Part shown: positions 27,483-35,900 of the stretch, piece by piece
Layout of the letters: each line of letters opens with the position of its first letter
Position numbering within the stretch: position 1 is the first letter of the stretch
NCBI GenBank assembly: GCA_949286415.1
Contig: CASEBV010000018.1
Location: forward strand, 33,543-97,542
Direction of reading: 5' to 3'
Length of the DNA stretch: 64,000 bases
Source: an uncultured Bacteroidales bacterium
GTDB taxonomy: Bacteria > Bacteroidota > Bacteroidia > Bacteroidales > UBA932
Translations under genes and position numbers: made by a program
Notes under the pieces: generated by a model
What the model saw: the letters and a program-made list of their open reading frames with translations, nothing else
Database searches by the model: none
Told to the model about the DNA's origin: nothing

Positions 27483-28091
27483 ATGAATTTCATATCAGAC
27501 ATTCTATTCTGGATTTCCACAGGTCTGCTCGTGCCTGTGATTGTATTGCTTATTCTTCTGTTTCTCCGTTCTCTCCTTCTGGTCGGGAGTTTCTTCGGAC
27601 AATATCTGAATATCCGCAGAAGCGGCCGCGCACTGAGGACAAGACTCGAAGGCCTGACTCCTGACACTGTCGGGTCTCTTGAAGGAATGCTTCCCAAAGG
27701 GAACCGTTCGCTTGCCGTGCGTTATCTCAATGATATCCTTGCCCACAGGGACTCTCCTGCACACATAAGGAGAATCCTCGCTGACTTCGAGATTGCCGCG
27801 GACAAGGATCTGTCTGCATCCAGGACCCTGACCAAGCTCGGTCCGATGCTCGGGCTCATGGGAACCCTGATTCCTATGGGACCGGCGCTTGTCGGGCTTT
27901 CCACAGGGGACATTTCATCCATGGCGTATAACATGCAGGTCGCCTTCGCCACTACAGTCGTGGGCCTTTTTTCAAGTGCCGTCGGTTTCCTTACCCAGCA
28001 GGTGAAGAACAGGTGGTATATGCAGGACATGACCAACCTTGAGTTTGTGGCGGAGCTCCTCGGTGGAAAATCAAGACAGGAAGGAAAATGA
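27483..28091 (+). CDS. hmuU: HmuU, MotA/TolQ/ExbB-family proton channel protein
   Basis: A 202-residue inner-membrane protein with an N-terminal membrane segment (ILFWISTGLLVPVIVLLILLFLRSLLLVG) and the conserved pair in the C-terminal half: TLTKLGPMLGLMGTLIPMGPALVGL and SMAYNMQVAFATTVVGLFSSAVGFL. This is the TolQ/ExbB proton-channel core. With HmuV it probably forms an ion-driven motor that powers the HmuS/HmuT step, an inference from the family. It overlaps hmuV by ATGA (28088-28091), so the two are made together. Confidence 0.9.
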   Translation: MNFISDILFWISTGLLVPVIVLLILLFLRSLLLVGSFFGQYLNIRRSGRALRTRLEGLTPDTVGSLEGMLPKGNRSLAVRYLNDILAHRDSPAHIRRILADFEIAADKDLSASRTLTKLGPMLGLMGTLIPMGPALVGLSTGDISSMAYNMQVAFATTVVGLFSSAVGFLTQQVKNRWYMQDMTNLEFVAELLGGKSRQEGK

Positions 28092-28417
28092 GAAGAAGGA
28101 GACTTATAGGAAAGGAAGAGGACAATGACCCGATGAGCGTAGTCGGAAATCTCTTTGATGTGGCGATGGTCTTTGCCGTCGCGCTGATGGTCGCCCTTGT
28201 GACGAGATACGACATGACGGAGATGTTCAGCAAGGAGGACTTTACGATTGTCAAGAATCCCGGTCAGGAGAATATGGAAATCATCACTAAGGAAGGGGAA
28301 AGGATCAGCCGCTATACTCCGTCAGAGAATCAGGATGATGCTTCCGGACGGCGCGGCAGGCGGGTCGGGGTGGCATATGAGCTGGAGGACGGGGAGATCA
28401 TCTATGTCCCGGAGTAG
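28088..28417 (+). CDS. hmuV: HmuV, DUF2149 protein
   Basis: A 109-residue protein: basic cytoplasmic start (MRRRRLIGKEEDNDPMSVVGNLFDVAMVFAVALMVALV), one membrane helix with the conserved DVAMVFAVAL, then a short hydrophilic domain ending DGEIIYVPE. The layout (short tail, one helix with an Asp at its start, small periplasmic domain) is that of ExbD/TolR partners of ExbB-like channels, and DUF2149 proteins sit next to MotA/TolQ/ExbB genes beside CobN-like genes. It is the last gene of the hmu operon and converges on tatC with 33 bases between. Confidence 0.88.
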   Translation: MRRRRLIGKEEDNDPMSVVGNLFDVAMVFAVALMVALVTRYDMTEMFSKEDFTIVKNPGQENMEIITKEGERISRYTPSENQDDASGRRGRRVGVAYELEDGEIIYVPE

Positions 28418-28450
28418 CGCAGGCCTTGAAATTCCTCCTTTGGGGCGGCT

Positions 28451-29227
28451 TCAATGATTGCTTTTTACCATCAGGATTGCCATTTCATAAAGCAGGTACA
28501 GGGGAACGGACACCACAAGGAGGGTGAACGGGTCCCCTGTCGGCGTTATGACAGCTGCAAGTATCAGCAGCACGACGACGGCGTGCCTGCGGTATTTCTT
28601 CAGGAACTGCCTGTCGACGAGGCCGAGGGCGGACAATGCCTTTGCCAGCACCGGAAGTTCGAAGACAAGGCCCATGACGAAGATCATCAGGAGGAAGTTG
28701 CTCATGTAGGAGTCAAGCGATATCTGGTTGACAATCCCGCTCCCGACCTGGTATTCCGCAAGGAATCTGAATGTGAAAGGAAAGACTATGCAGTAGCCGA
28801 CGGCGCAGCCGAGATAGAACATCACTGTGCTGAGCACGAATGCGGGACGGACGCTTTTCTTTTCCCGGGGATACAGGGCCGGGCTGATGAATTTCCAGAT
28901 TTCATAAATGATATAGGGGAAAACAGTCACTGCCGCCAGCCAGAACGATGTGCTGATGTGTGTCGTGAACTGCGATGTCACGCTGATGTTGATGATGTCC
29001 ACGGAAAAATCTCCGTCCATGAATCCTCCGAGCCACCTGTACAGGAAGAAGTCCGGCCTTGAAGGGCCGAGGACAAAGCGGTCGAAAATATGGGGGATGG
29101 CGATGAAGTATCCTGCCAGGAATACGGCCGTCACGGCCCCGATGCGTATGATTGCCCATCTGAGCACATCGAGATGTCCCCAGAATGACATTTCATTTTG
29201 TCCGGTCTTCTGAATCTCTTCTTTCAT
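28451..29227 (-). CDS. tatC: TatC, twin-arginine translocase subunit
   Basis: Core receptor of the Tat pathway, which exports folded proteins across the inner membrane. The 258-residue protein begins MKEEIQKTGQNEMSFWGHLDVLRWAIIRIG (the MxxxxHLxELRxR-like start), has FWLAAVTVFPYIIYEIWKFISPALYPREKK near 115-145 (the FWxFxxPALxxxE signature) and LMIFVMGLVFELPVL near 185, with six predicted helices. No tatA gene lies next to it in this window. The minus-strand promoter box TATATTTG is at 29312-29319. Confidence 0.97.
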   Translation of the reverse strand: MKEEIQKTGQNEMSFWGHLDVLRWAIIRIGAVTAVFLAGYFIAIPHIFDRFVLGPSRPDFFLYRWLGGFMDGDFSVDIINISVTSQFTTHISTSFWLAAVTVFPYIIYEIWKFISPALYPREKKSVRPAFVLSTVMFYLGCAVGYCIVFPFTFRFLAEYQVGSGIVNQISLDSYMSNFLLMIFVMGLVFELPVLAKALSALGLVDRQFLKKYRRHAVVVLLILAAVITPTGDPFTLLVVSVPLYLLYEMAILMVKSNH

Positions 29228-29311
29228 CCTTCAGGCTGACAAGTTTCATCATCCCCGCCCGGTCGGTCCGGCAAGGTCCGTCGTGTCCATCAGTTACGGC
29301 GAGTCCGGCGG

Positions 29312-29319
29312 CAAATATA
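29312..29319 (-). promoter_or_regulatory. Promoter -7 box of tatC
   Basis: Minus-strand TATATTTG, a perfect TAnnTTTG, 85 bases upstream of the tatC start. No clear TTTG at the expected -33 spacing. Confidence 0.5.
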
Positions 29320-29402
29320 AGAATCTTTCGGAATAAATCCGCAGGTGACGAATAGTGCCTGTATTGCGATAAAAATTACAATATCCGGCACTATCTAATT
29401 TT

Positions 29403-29410
29403 TACATTTG
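29403..29410 (+). promoter_or_regulatory. Promoter -7 box of the pectinase operon
   Basis: Plus-strand TACATTTG, perfect TAnnTTTG, 54 bases before the chosen start of the GH28 gene. The -33 region is a poor match, as is common for promoters that need an activator. Confidence 0.55.
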
Positions 29411-29464
29411 CATGCGAAAAATTGTTTTGAGTACGATTCTGATTTTTATCGGACACTAAACCTG

Positions 29465-31093
29465 ATGACCATGCATCTGAGAAAAAACGGAACATTGGCG
29501 GCAATTTCCCTGTGCCTTGCAGGCGCAGCGGCTGTTTTGGGTTGCCGGGAGACTTATGAGTTCGACTATCTGTATCAGGAACTGCCATTTGACATGGATA
29601 AGGTGCATAGACCGAGGATTCCTGACCGTCAGGTGCTGCTCACAGACTTCGGGGCAACGGGAGACGGGGTTACGCTCAATACTGATGCCTTCAGGAGGGC
29701 CGTGGATTCGCTCTCGTCTGAAGGCGGAGGGCATCTTGTCGTGCCGGAGGGGATATGGCTCACCGGACCGGTTACGCTCAAGGACAACATAGACCTGCAT
29801 GTGACTCCGGACGCAGTCATAAGATTCTCGTCGGACCGGAGTCTCTATCCGATAGTGGAGACTGTATTTGAAGGACTTGACACCAAAAGATGCATTTCCC
29901 CGATCAATGCGTCCGGGGCAAAGAACATCTCCATCACAGGAGGAGGGACAATCGACGGCTCCGGCGACGACTGGAGGCAGGTCAAGCGCTCCAAGATGGC
30001 TCCGGCGCAGTGGAAGGACCTTCTGGCGTCAGGCGGATTCACAGATGACAAGGGGAATGTATGGTATCCGGACTCCAGCTCATTCCGCGGCTCGCTCGTG
30101 AGCGATGCCTTCAATGTCCCGCAGGGAATGGTGTCTGACGAAGACTGGGAGTCTGTCAAGACATATCTGCGTCCTGTGATGATTGGCCTGAAGGAATGCG
30201 AGAATGTCCTGCTGGAAGATGTCCTTTTCCAGAATTCCCCATGCTGGAACATACATCCGCTCATGTGCAGAAATGTGATTATCAATAATATAACTGTAAG
30301 GAACCCATGGTATTCCCAGAACGGTGACGGACTTGACATAGACTCCTGCGAGGATGTGCTTGTGATAAACTCCACTTTTGACGTCGGTGATGACGCGATT
30401 TGCATCAAGTCCGGCAAGGATGAGGACGGACGCAGGCGCGCCAGACCATGCAGAAATCTCATTGTCAACAACTGCACTGTCTTCCATGGCCACGGAGGCT
30501 TCGTGGTGGGCAGCGAGATGTCGGGAGGGGTCAGCAACATCCATGTGTCCGACTGCCGGTTCCTCGGCACTGATGTCGGACTCAGGTTCAAGAGCTGCCG
30601 GGGCCGCGGCGGTGTCGTGAGCAACATTTTCATTGAGGACATCACCATGATGGATATCCCTACCGAGCCGCTTCTGTTCGACCTTCACTACGGAGGCAAG
30701 TCGGCGGTCGAGGCTGCCGCCGAGGAGCACGGCTCATCCTTCGACATAGAGCCTGTCCCTGCTGACGAGACCACTCCGGAATTCAGGGACATCCATGTGC
30801 GGAACATAGTCTGCAGCGGGGCGGCAAGGGCCATGTATTTCAACGGCATACCAGAAAAGAACATTTCAGGCATAGAGATAGAGGACTGTCTGATTGTATC
30901 GGACAGGGGAGCGGACATCAGATATTCGGACGGGGTGACCCTGAGGAATGTAGATATCCGCCAGTCTTCAGGGAAAGGTTATTCATTTGCCAATTGCCGC
31001 AATGTCAGGGCGGAGAATTGCAGAGACGCCTCCGGCAAGGCCGGCAGGGAGACGGTCTTCATCCATAACAGCGAAGGAGTGGACATATTATGA
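29465..31093 (+). CDS. GH28 polygalacturonase-type lipoprotein
   Basis: Hydrolyses alpha-1,4 bonds between galacturonic acid residues in pectin. From ATG 29465 the product is 542 residues; MTMHLRKNGTLAAISLCLAG leads to a lipobox ending VLGC, so it is exported and lipid-anchored. The right-handed beta-helix starts with LLTDFGATGDGVTLNTDAFRRA. Catalytic motifs: NGDGLDIDS, VGDDAIC, GHGG and then RFKS (replacing the usual RIK) between about residues 285 and 375. An in-frame TTG upstream at 29408 lies inside the -7 box and is not a start. Its stop overlaps the next start (ATGA at 31090). Confidence 0.93.
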   Translation: MTMHLRKNGTLAAISLCLAGAAAVLGCRETYEFDYLYQELPFDMDKVHRPRIPDRQVLLTDFGATGDGVTLNTDAFRRAVDSLSSEGGGHLVVPEGIWLTGPVTLKDNIDLHVTPDAVIRFSSDRSLYPIVETVFEGLDTKRCISPINASGAKNISITGGGTIDGSGDDWRQVKRSKMAPAQWKDLLASGGFTDDKGNVWYPDSSSFRGSLVSDAFNVPQGMVSDEDWESVKTYLRPVMIGLKECENVLLEDVLFQNSPCWNIHPLMCRNVIINNITVRNPWYSQNGDGLDIDSCEDVLVINSTFDVGDDAICIKSGKDEDGRRRARPCRNLIVNNCTVFHGHGGFVVGSEMSGGVSNIHVSDCRFLGTDVGLRFKSCRGRGGVVSNIFIEDITMMDIPTEPLLFDLHYGGKSAVEAAAEEHGSSFDIEPVPADETTPEFRDIHVRNIVCSGAARAMYFNGIPEKNISGIEIEDCLIVSDRGADIRYSDGVTLRNVDIRQSSGKGYSFANCRNVRAENCRDASGKAGRETVFIHNSEGVDIL

Positions 31094-32850
31094 GAAAAAT
31101 TATTTCTGTATTCATGGCGACGGCCCTGTTCATGGCGACGGCGGCCATGCCGGAGACTGTTTCAGCAGGCAATTCCATGTCGCAGGAAGACAATGCCCCG
31201 GCCGGAAACTCCGGAGGGGAGAGGATAGTGCTGCGCCTGATGGGGGACTCCACGATGGCGGACAAGGACCTCTCCGGGGAGAATCCCGAGCGCGGCTGGG
31301 GCCAGCGTCTGCCTTCGCATCTGGACAGCTGCGTCACCGTGGCCAATTATGCCCAGAACGGAAGAAGCACGAAGAGCTTCATCACACTCGGACTCTGGGA
31401 CAAGGTGAAGAAAGACCTGAAGTCCGGCGAATATCTCTTCATCCAGTTCGGACACAATGACTCAAAGGTATCCGACACCACAAGATATGCCCCGGCGTTC
31501 GGGCTTTATCAGGAGAATCTGCGTCTGTTTGTCAGCCACGCCCTTTCCGTCGGGGCAAAGCCGATACTTTTCACTCCGGTTTCCAGAAGGTGGTTCGACG
31601 ACAGGGGAAAGCTGAAGACAGATTGCCACGGGGACTATCCGGAGGCTGCCCGTCAGGTGGCGGAGGAATTCGGAATACCTTTGATAGACGCCAATTCCAT
31701 CACTCAGGAGTGGCTTTCCTCGATAGGGGACGAGGCTTCACGGAAATATTACATGTGGATACCCTCGGGGGTATGTCCGAGACATCCTGACGGACTGACG
31801 GACAATACGCATACGAATGTGGCCGGGGCCAGGAAGCTTGTGGAGCTTCTGCTGCCGGCTGTCACGGATGTCATTCCCGGGCTTGCCCCTCATGTCACCT
31901 GCTATGACTTTGTGGTTGCAAAGGACGGGAGCGGTGATTTCTTTACAGTGCAGGAGGCGGTGGATGCTGCGCCTGACTATTGCAAGCAGTCCGGGACACG
32001 GATTCTTATAAGGGAAGGAGTCTACAGGGAGAAGCTCACGGTCCCGTCCAACAAGCAGAAGCTCCGCCTGACAGGGGAAAATGTATGGAAGACTGTAATC
32101 TCGTGGGACGACTATGCCCTGAAGACCGGCCCGACCGGCTATCCGATGGGAACTTCTGCCACCTCGACGGTATTCATGCATGCCGATGATTTCCTTGCGG
32201 AAAATCTTACTTTTGAGAACACCGCCGGCGAGGGAAAGCCGGTGGGGCAGGCCTGCGCGATAACAGTCGACGGAGACAGGGCTGCATTCCTGAACTGCCG
32301 CTTCCTCGGGAACCAGGATACAATGTACAATTTCGGCCCGGGTCAGCGCCAGTATTTCAGGGACTGCTACATAGAGGGGACGACAGATTTCATCTTCGGG
32401 TTTGCGACGGCATATTTTGACGGCTGTACGATAATGAGCAAGAAAGACAGCTATGTGACCGCAGCCGCGACTCCCGAGGAAGAGAAATACGGATTCGTCT
32501 TCAGAAACTGTACCCTCGTGCATGCGGACGGCGTGTCGGAAGTATACCTCGGCCGCCCGTGGAGGCCATATTCAAGGACCGTGTTCATAGACTGCCGGCT
32601 CGGAGACCACATTCTGCCGGAAGGCTGGCACAACTGGAACAAGCCTCATGCGGAGAAGACTTCATTCTATGCCGAATACGGCAGCTATGGCCCGGGTGCC
32701 GCAGGCAAGGACTCCAGAGTGCCGTGGGCGCATTTCCTGAAAGAGAAGGACCTTGAGGACTATACGCCGGAGGCCGTTCTCGGCCCTGCGGATGCCCCGG
32801 AGGCCACCACATCCCCGGAAACCTCCGCATGGTATTTCAAAGTGTTCTGA
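31090..32850 (+). CDS. Fusion esterase: SGNH/CE12 acetylesterase plus CE8 pectin methylesterase
   Basis: A 586-residue exported protein with two catalytic domains. Residues about 45-270 form an SGNH hydrolase of the rhamnogalacturonan acetylesterase type: LRLMGDSTMADKD (nucleophile Ser), NYAQNGRSTKSF (Gly/Asn of block II-III), IQFGHNDSK and DNTHTNVAG (catalytic His). Residues about 280-560 form a CE8 pectin methylesterase: GSGDFFTVQEAVDA, GQACAITVDGDRAAFLNC, GNQDTMY, GTTDFIFGFATAYF (catalytic Asp pair) and LGRPWRPYSRTVF (Arg). Both motif sets look complete, so the enzyme would remove acetyl and methyl groups from pectin before lyases and GH28 act. It is coupled to the GH28 gene. Which acetylated sugar is the target is not determined. 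Confidence 0.93.
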   Translation: MRKIISVFMATALFMATAAMPETVSAGNSMSQEDNAPAGNSGGERIVLRLMGDSTMADKDLSGENPERGWGQRLPSHLDSCVTVANYAQNGRSTKSFITLGLWDKVKKDLKSGEYLFIQFGHNDSKVSDTTRYAPAFGLYQENLRLFVSHALSVGAKPILFTPVSRRWFDDRGKLKTDCHGDYPEAARQVAEEFGIPLIDANSITQEWLSSIGDEASRKYYMWIPSGVCPRHPDGLTDNTHTNVAGARKLVELLLPAVTDVIPGLAPHVTCYDFVVAKDGSGDFFTVQEAVDAAPDYCKQSGTRILIREGVYREKLTVPSNKQKLRLTGENVWKTVISWDDYALKTGPTGYPMGTSATSTVFMHADDFLAENLTFENTAGEGKPVGQACAITVDGDRAAFLNCRFLGNQDTMYNFGPGQRQYFRDCYIEGTTDFIFGFATAYFDGCTIMSKKDSYVTAAATPEEEKYGFVFRNCTLVHADGVSEVYLGRPWRPYSRTVFIDCRLGDHILPEGWHNWNKPHAEKTSFYAEYGSYGPGAAGKDSRVPWAHFLKEKDLEDYTPEAVLGPADAPEATTSPETSAWYFKVF

Positions 32851-32873
32851 AATCCATCCTGCCCGGTAATTTT

Positions 32874-32904
32874 TTTGAGATAAGCGCCGGAATGTGTAAA
32901 TTTA
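32874..32904 (+). promoter_or_regulatory. Promoter of the hybrid two-component regulator gene
   Basis: TTTG at 32874-32877, exactly 19 bases, then TAAATTTA at 32897-32904 (one mismatch to TAnnTTTG). The gene starts 29 bases later, so the regulator can be made independently of the operon. Confidence 0.6.
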
Positions 32905-32933
32905 TGGAATGTTTGCAATGAAATGAATGGAAT

Positions 32934-35900
32934 ATGGTGAGGAAGAGTACAATGCTGTCTGTGATTCTGCTTCCGGTGCTGCTTCTGGCTGTGCCGGCCC
33001 TTCCCGTGTCATCGGCTCCCCTGAACTGCATATTCGAGCATTATTCCTCCGAGGACGGGCTCTCTCACAATTCCATTGCCGACATTCATCAGGACCGTAC
33101 AGGCTATATCTGGTTGTGCACCTGGTACGGACTCAGCCGCTTCGACGGCAATACCTTCGTCAATTACTCCATCCTTCCGGGGGACTATACCAAACTGTCG
33201 CACAACAGGCTCCTCTCCATCGATGAGGACAGTCTGGGATATCTCTGGATAACTACTTATGACTACAGGCTGTTCCGCTTCGACCCTGTGAACGAGAAAT
33301 TCGCCGCAGTGCCGGACGACATTCCCGGCGCCGGGCTGAAGAATCTGCATGTGAATATGTTCCATTGCGATGCGGCAGGCAATGTATGGGTGTCTTTCCA
33401 TGATGCGGGCTTGTGCCGGATCTCGCCGGACCTCAGCGCCGCAGTCTTTTTCCAGGTCGGGGCCAATGAAATCGGGAAAGATGTGAAGTCGATATATGAG
33501 GATTCGGAAGGCGTGATTTATGCCGTGTCTGAGAACGGGATATTCGCAATAGAAAATGACATTCCTGTCCTCATATCGAGGACAGGCGGAATTGCGGGAT
33601 TCACTGAATTCGGCGGAAACCTCTATTTTCTCTCGGATGAAAACCTTCTTGTGCTTGAGAAGAAGACAGGAAAGCAGCATAAGGTTGACATGGCTCCGTA
33701 TGATGCCGGGCGGGCGACATCATTGTCCCTGACAGGCGGACAGGACAAGTCTCTCTTCGTCGGATTCTCGGACAATGCCGTTGCTGAAGTGGACACATCG
33801 GACTTCTCATTGGAAGTACACCGCACCCGGATGGGACGGGTCAGGTATCTTTTCCCGGATTCCGGGGGGCTTCTATGGATTGCGACCGACCGCACGGGCA
33901 TCTGGTCCTGGAATCCGTCCCGGGAAAAGTTCCGGCATTATGAGCATTCCCGCAATGTCAGGTCCTATTATGCGGACACACTGGCCATGGTCCGGGAGCA
34001 TGACGGGCAGTTGTGGATCAAGATGAACAATTACGGTTTCGGATATTATGACAGGGACAATGACTCCATCGTGCCTCTGAACAATGTCAAGGAACAGAAG
34101 GACAGCCGCTTCATGAACGGAGTCGCCTGCTTTGAGGTCGACAGGACAGGCGTGGTGTGGCTCTCCACTGCCGACAGGGGGCTTGAGAGGGTCACGGTGA
34201 TTACCCCGAGGCTCGATGTCATCGTGCCTCCGAGCCGTTCGGCAGACCCTCTGTCAGCTTCGGAAATAAGGGCCATCATGAGAGACAGGGACGGGAATGT
34301 GTGGGTGGCCAACAAGAGCAGCGAACTTTTCATATATTCTCCTGACATGTCTGTGTGCCGGCGCTTTCCGGGCTCTGAGACATTCGGGAACATATATTCC
34401 ATATTCCAGGATTCTTCGTCGAATGTATGGCTCGGGACCAAGGGAGACGGCCTGCTGAGGCTCTCTCCGGACGGCAGCGGAGGTTTCGGCGTGTCCCGAT
34501 TCCGCCATGACGCGGCTGATCCCGCCTCATTAAGTTCCAACAGCATCTATTCCGTCGCGCAGGACAGGGAAGGCCGCATTTGGGTCGGCACATACGGTGA
34601 CGGGCTGTGCATGCTCCCTTCTCCGGACGCCACAGGATTCTGCACTGCATACGGGGATTTTCCGGATTATCCTCTTGAATCAGGGGACAGGGTCAGATAT
34701 GTCCACTGCATGGATGACGGCAGGATGCTTGTCGCCACGGTCGGGGGACTGATATGGTTCTGGCCGCAGGACAATCCGGAGCTCATAGAGTTCCACACTG
34801 TGCGCAAGGTTCCGGGGGACAGCCGCTCGCTCGGGAACAATGACATCATCTATATATTTGACGACAATTCGGGAGGCACCTGGCTGTGTACTTTCGGCGG
34901 AGGGGCGGACAGAATCAGATTTGACGGAGATGATGTCAGCTTCGATGTCACCGGAGCCAACGAAGGGCTTTCCAGCAATATTGTCCTCTCCGGAGTATGC
35001 GCCGGGAACGGGGACATCTGGCTTGCATCGGAGACGGGCATTTCAAGGATATCGCAGGCAGACGGGAGAATCACCAATTTCTCCCAGTATGACGGAGTGG
35101 TGCCTGCGACTTTCAGCGAGGCGGCATGTGCTGTCACAGAAGACGGCTCCCTGCTCTTCGGTACCTACAATAATGTCTATATGGTGGATCCGGCGGACTT
35201 CGTGTACAAGAAGGAACCGGCGGACCTTACAATATCCGGCGTAAGCATCGACGGCAAGAGGGTCCCGGTTGCCGGTGAAATTGAAATCCCGCATGACTAT
35301 TCGTTCTTCAGGATAGATTTCTCTGCGCTGAACTACAGGGTCCAGGAAAGGCTGAGCTATTCGTACAAGCTTGAGGGGTATGACAAGAAATGGATATCGG
35401 GGCAGTCCAGCAGCGCCGTCTATTCCAGGATTCCCCAGGGAAGATATGTGTTCAAGGTGTCGGCATCCCCGTCCCATGGAGAGGGTGATGATGCCGAGGT
35501 CGTCTCTGTGAATGTCCGGGTCAGGCCTTCCGTGTGGACATGCACGGCCGCAAAGGTCATATATGCCGCCGTCTTCCTTCTTGTGTCATGGCTGCTCGCC
35601 AGAATGCTCTTGACCTCCATGAGGCTCAGGAATGACATGAAGCTGGAACAGAACCTCAATGAACTGAAGGCCCGCTTCTTCACCAATATATCACATGAGC
35701 TGCGTACCCCGCTGACCCTGATTCTCGGAGGAATAGATGAAGTGCGCAAGAATATTCCCCCGGGAGACAAGTCTGAATACGGGGTCAACCTTGTCTGGAA
35801 GAATGCCCGGAGGATGATGACACTCGTGGACCAGCTTCTGGACATAAGACGGATAGTGAACGGCAAGATGAGGCTGAGGGTGACAGAGTTTGACATCGTG

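Noticed and set aside
29408..29464. TTG start for the GH28 gene at 29408
   Set aside because: It overlaps the TACATTTG promoter box and would add 19 residues before a complete lipoprotein signal peptide.
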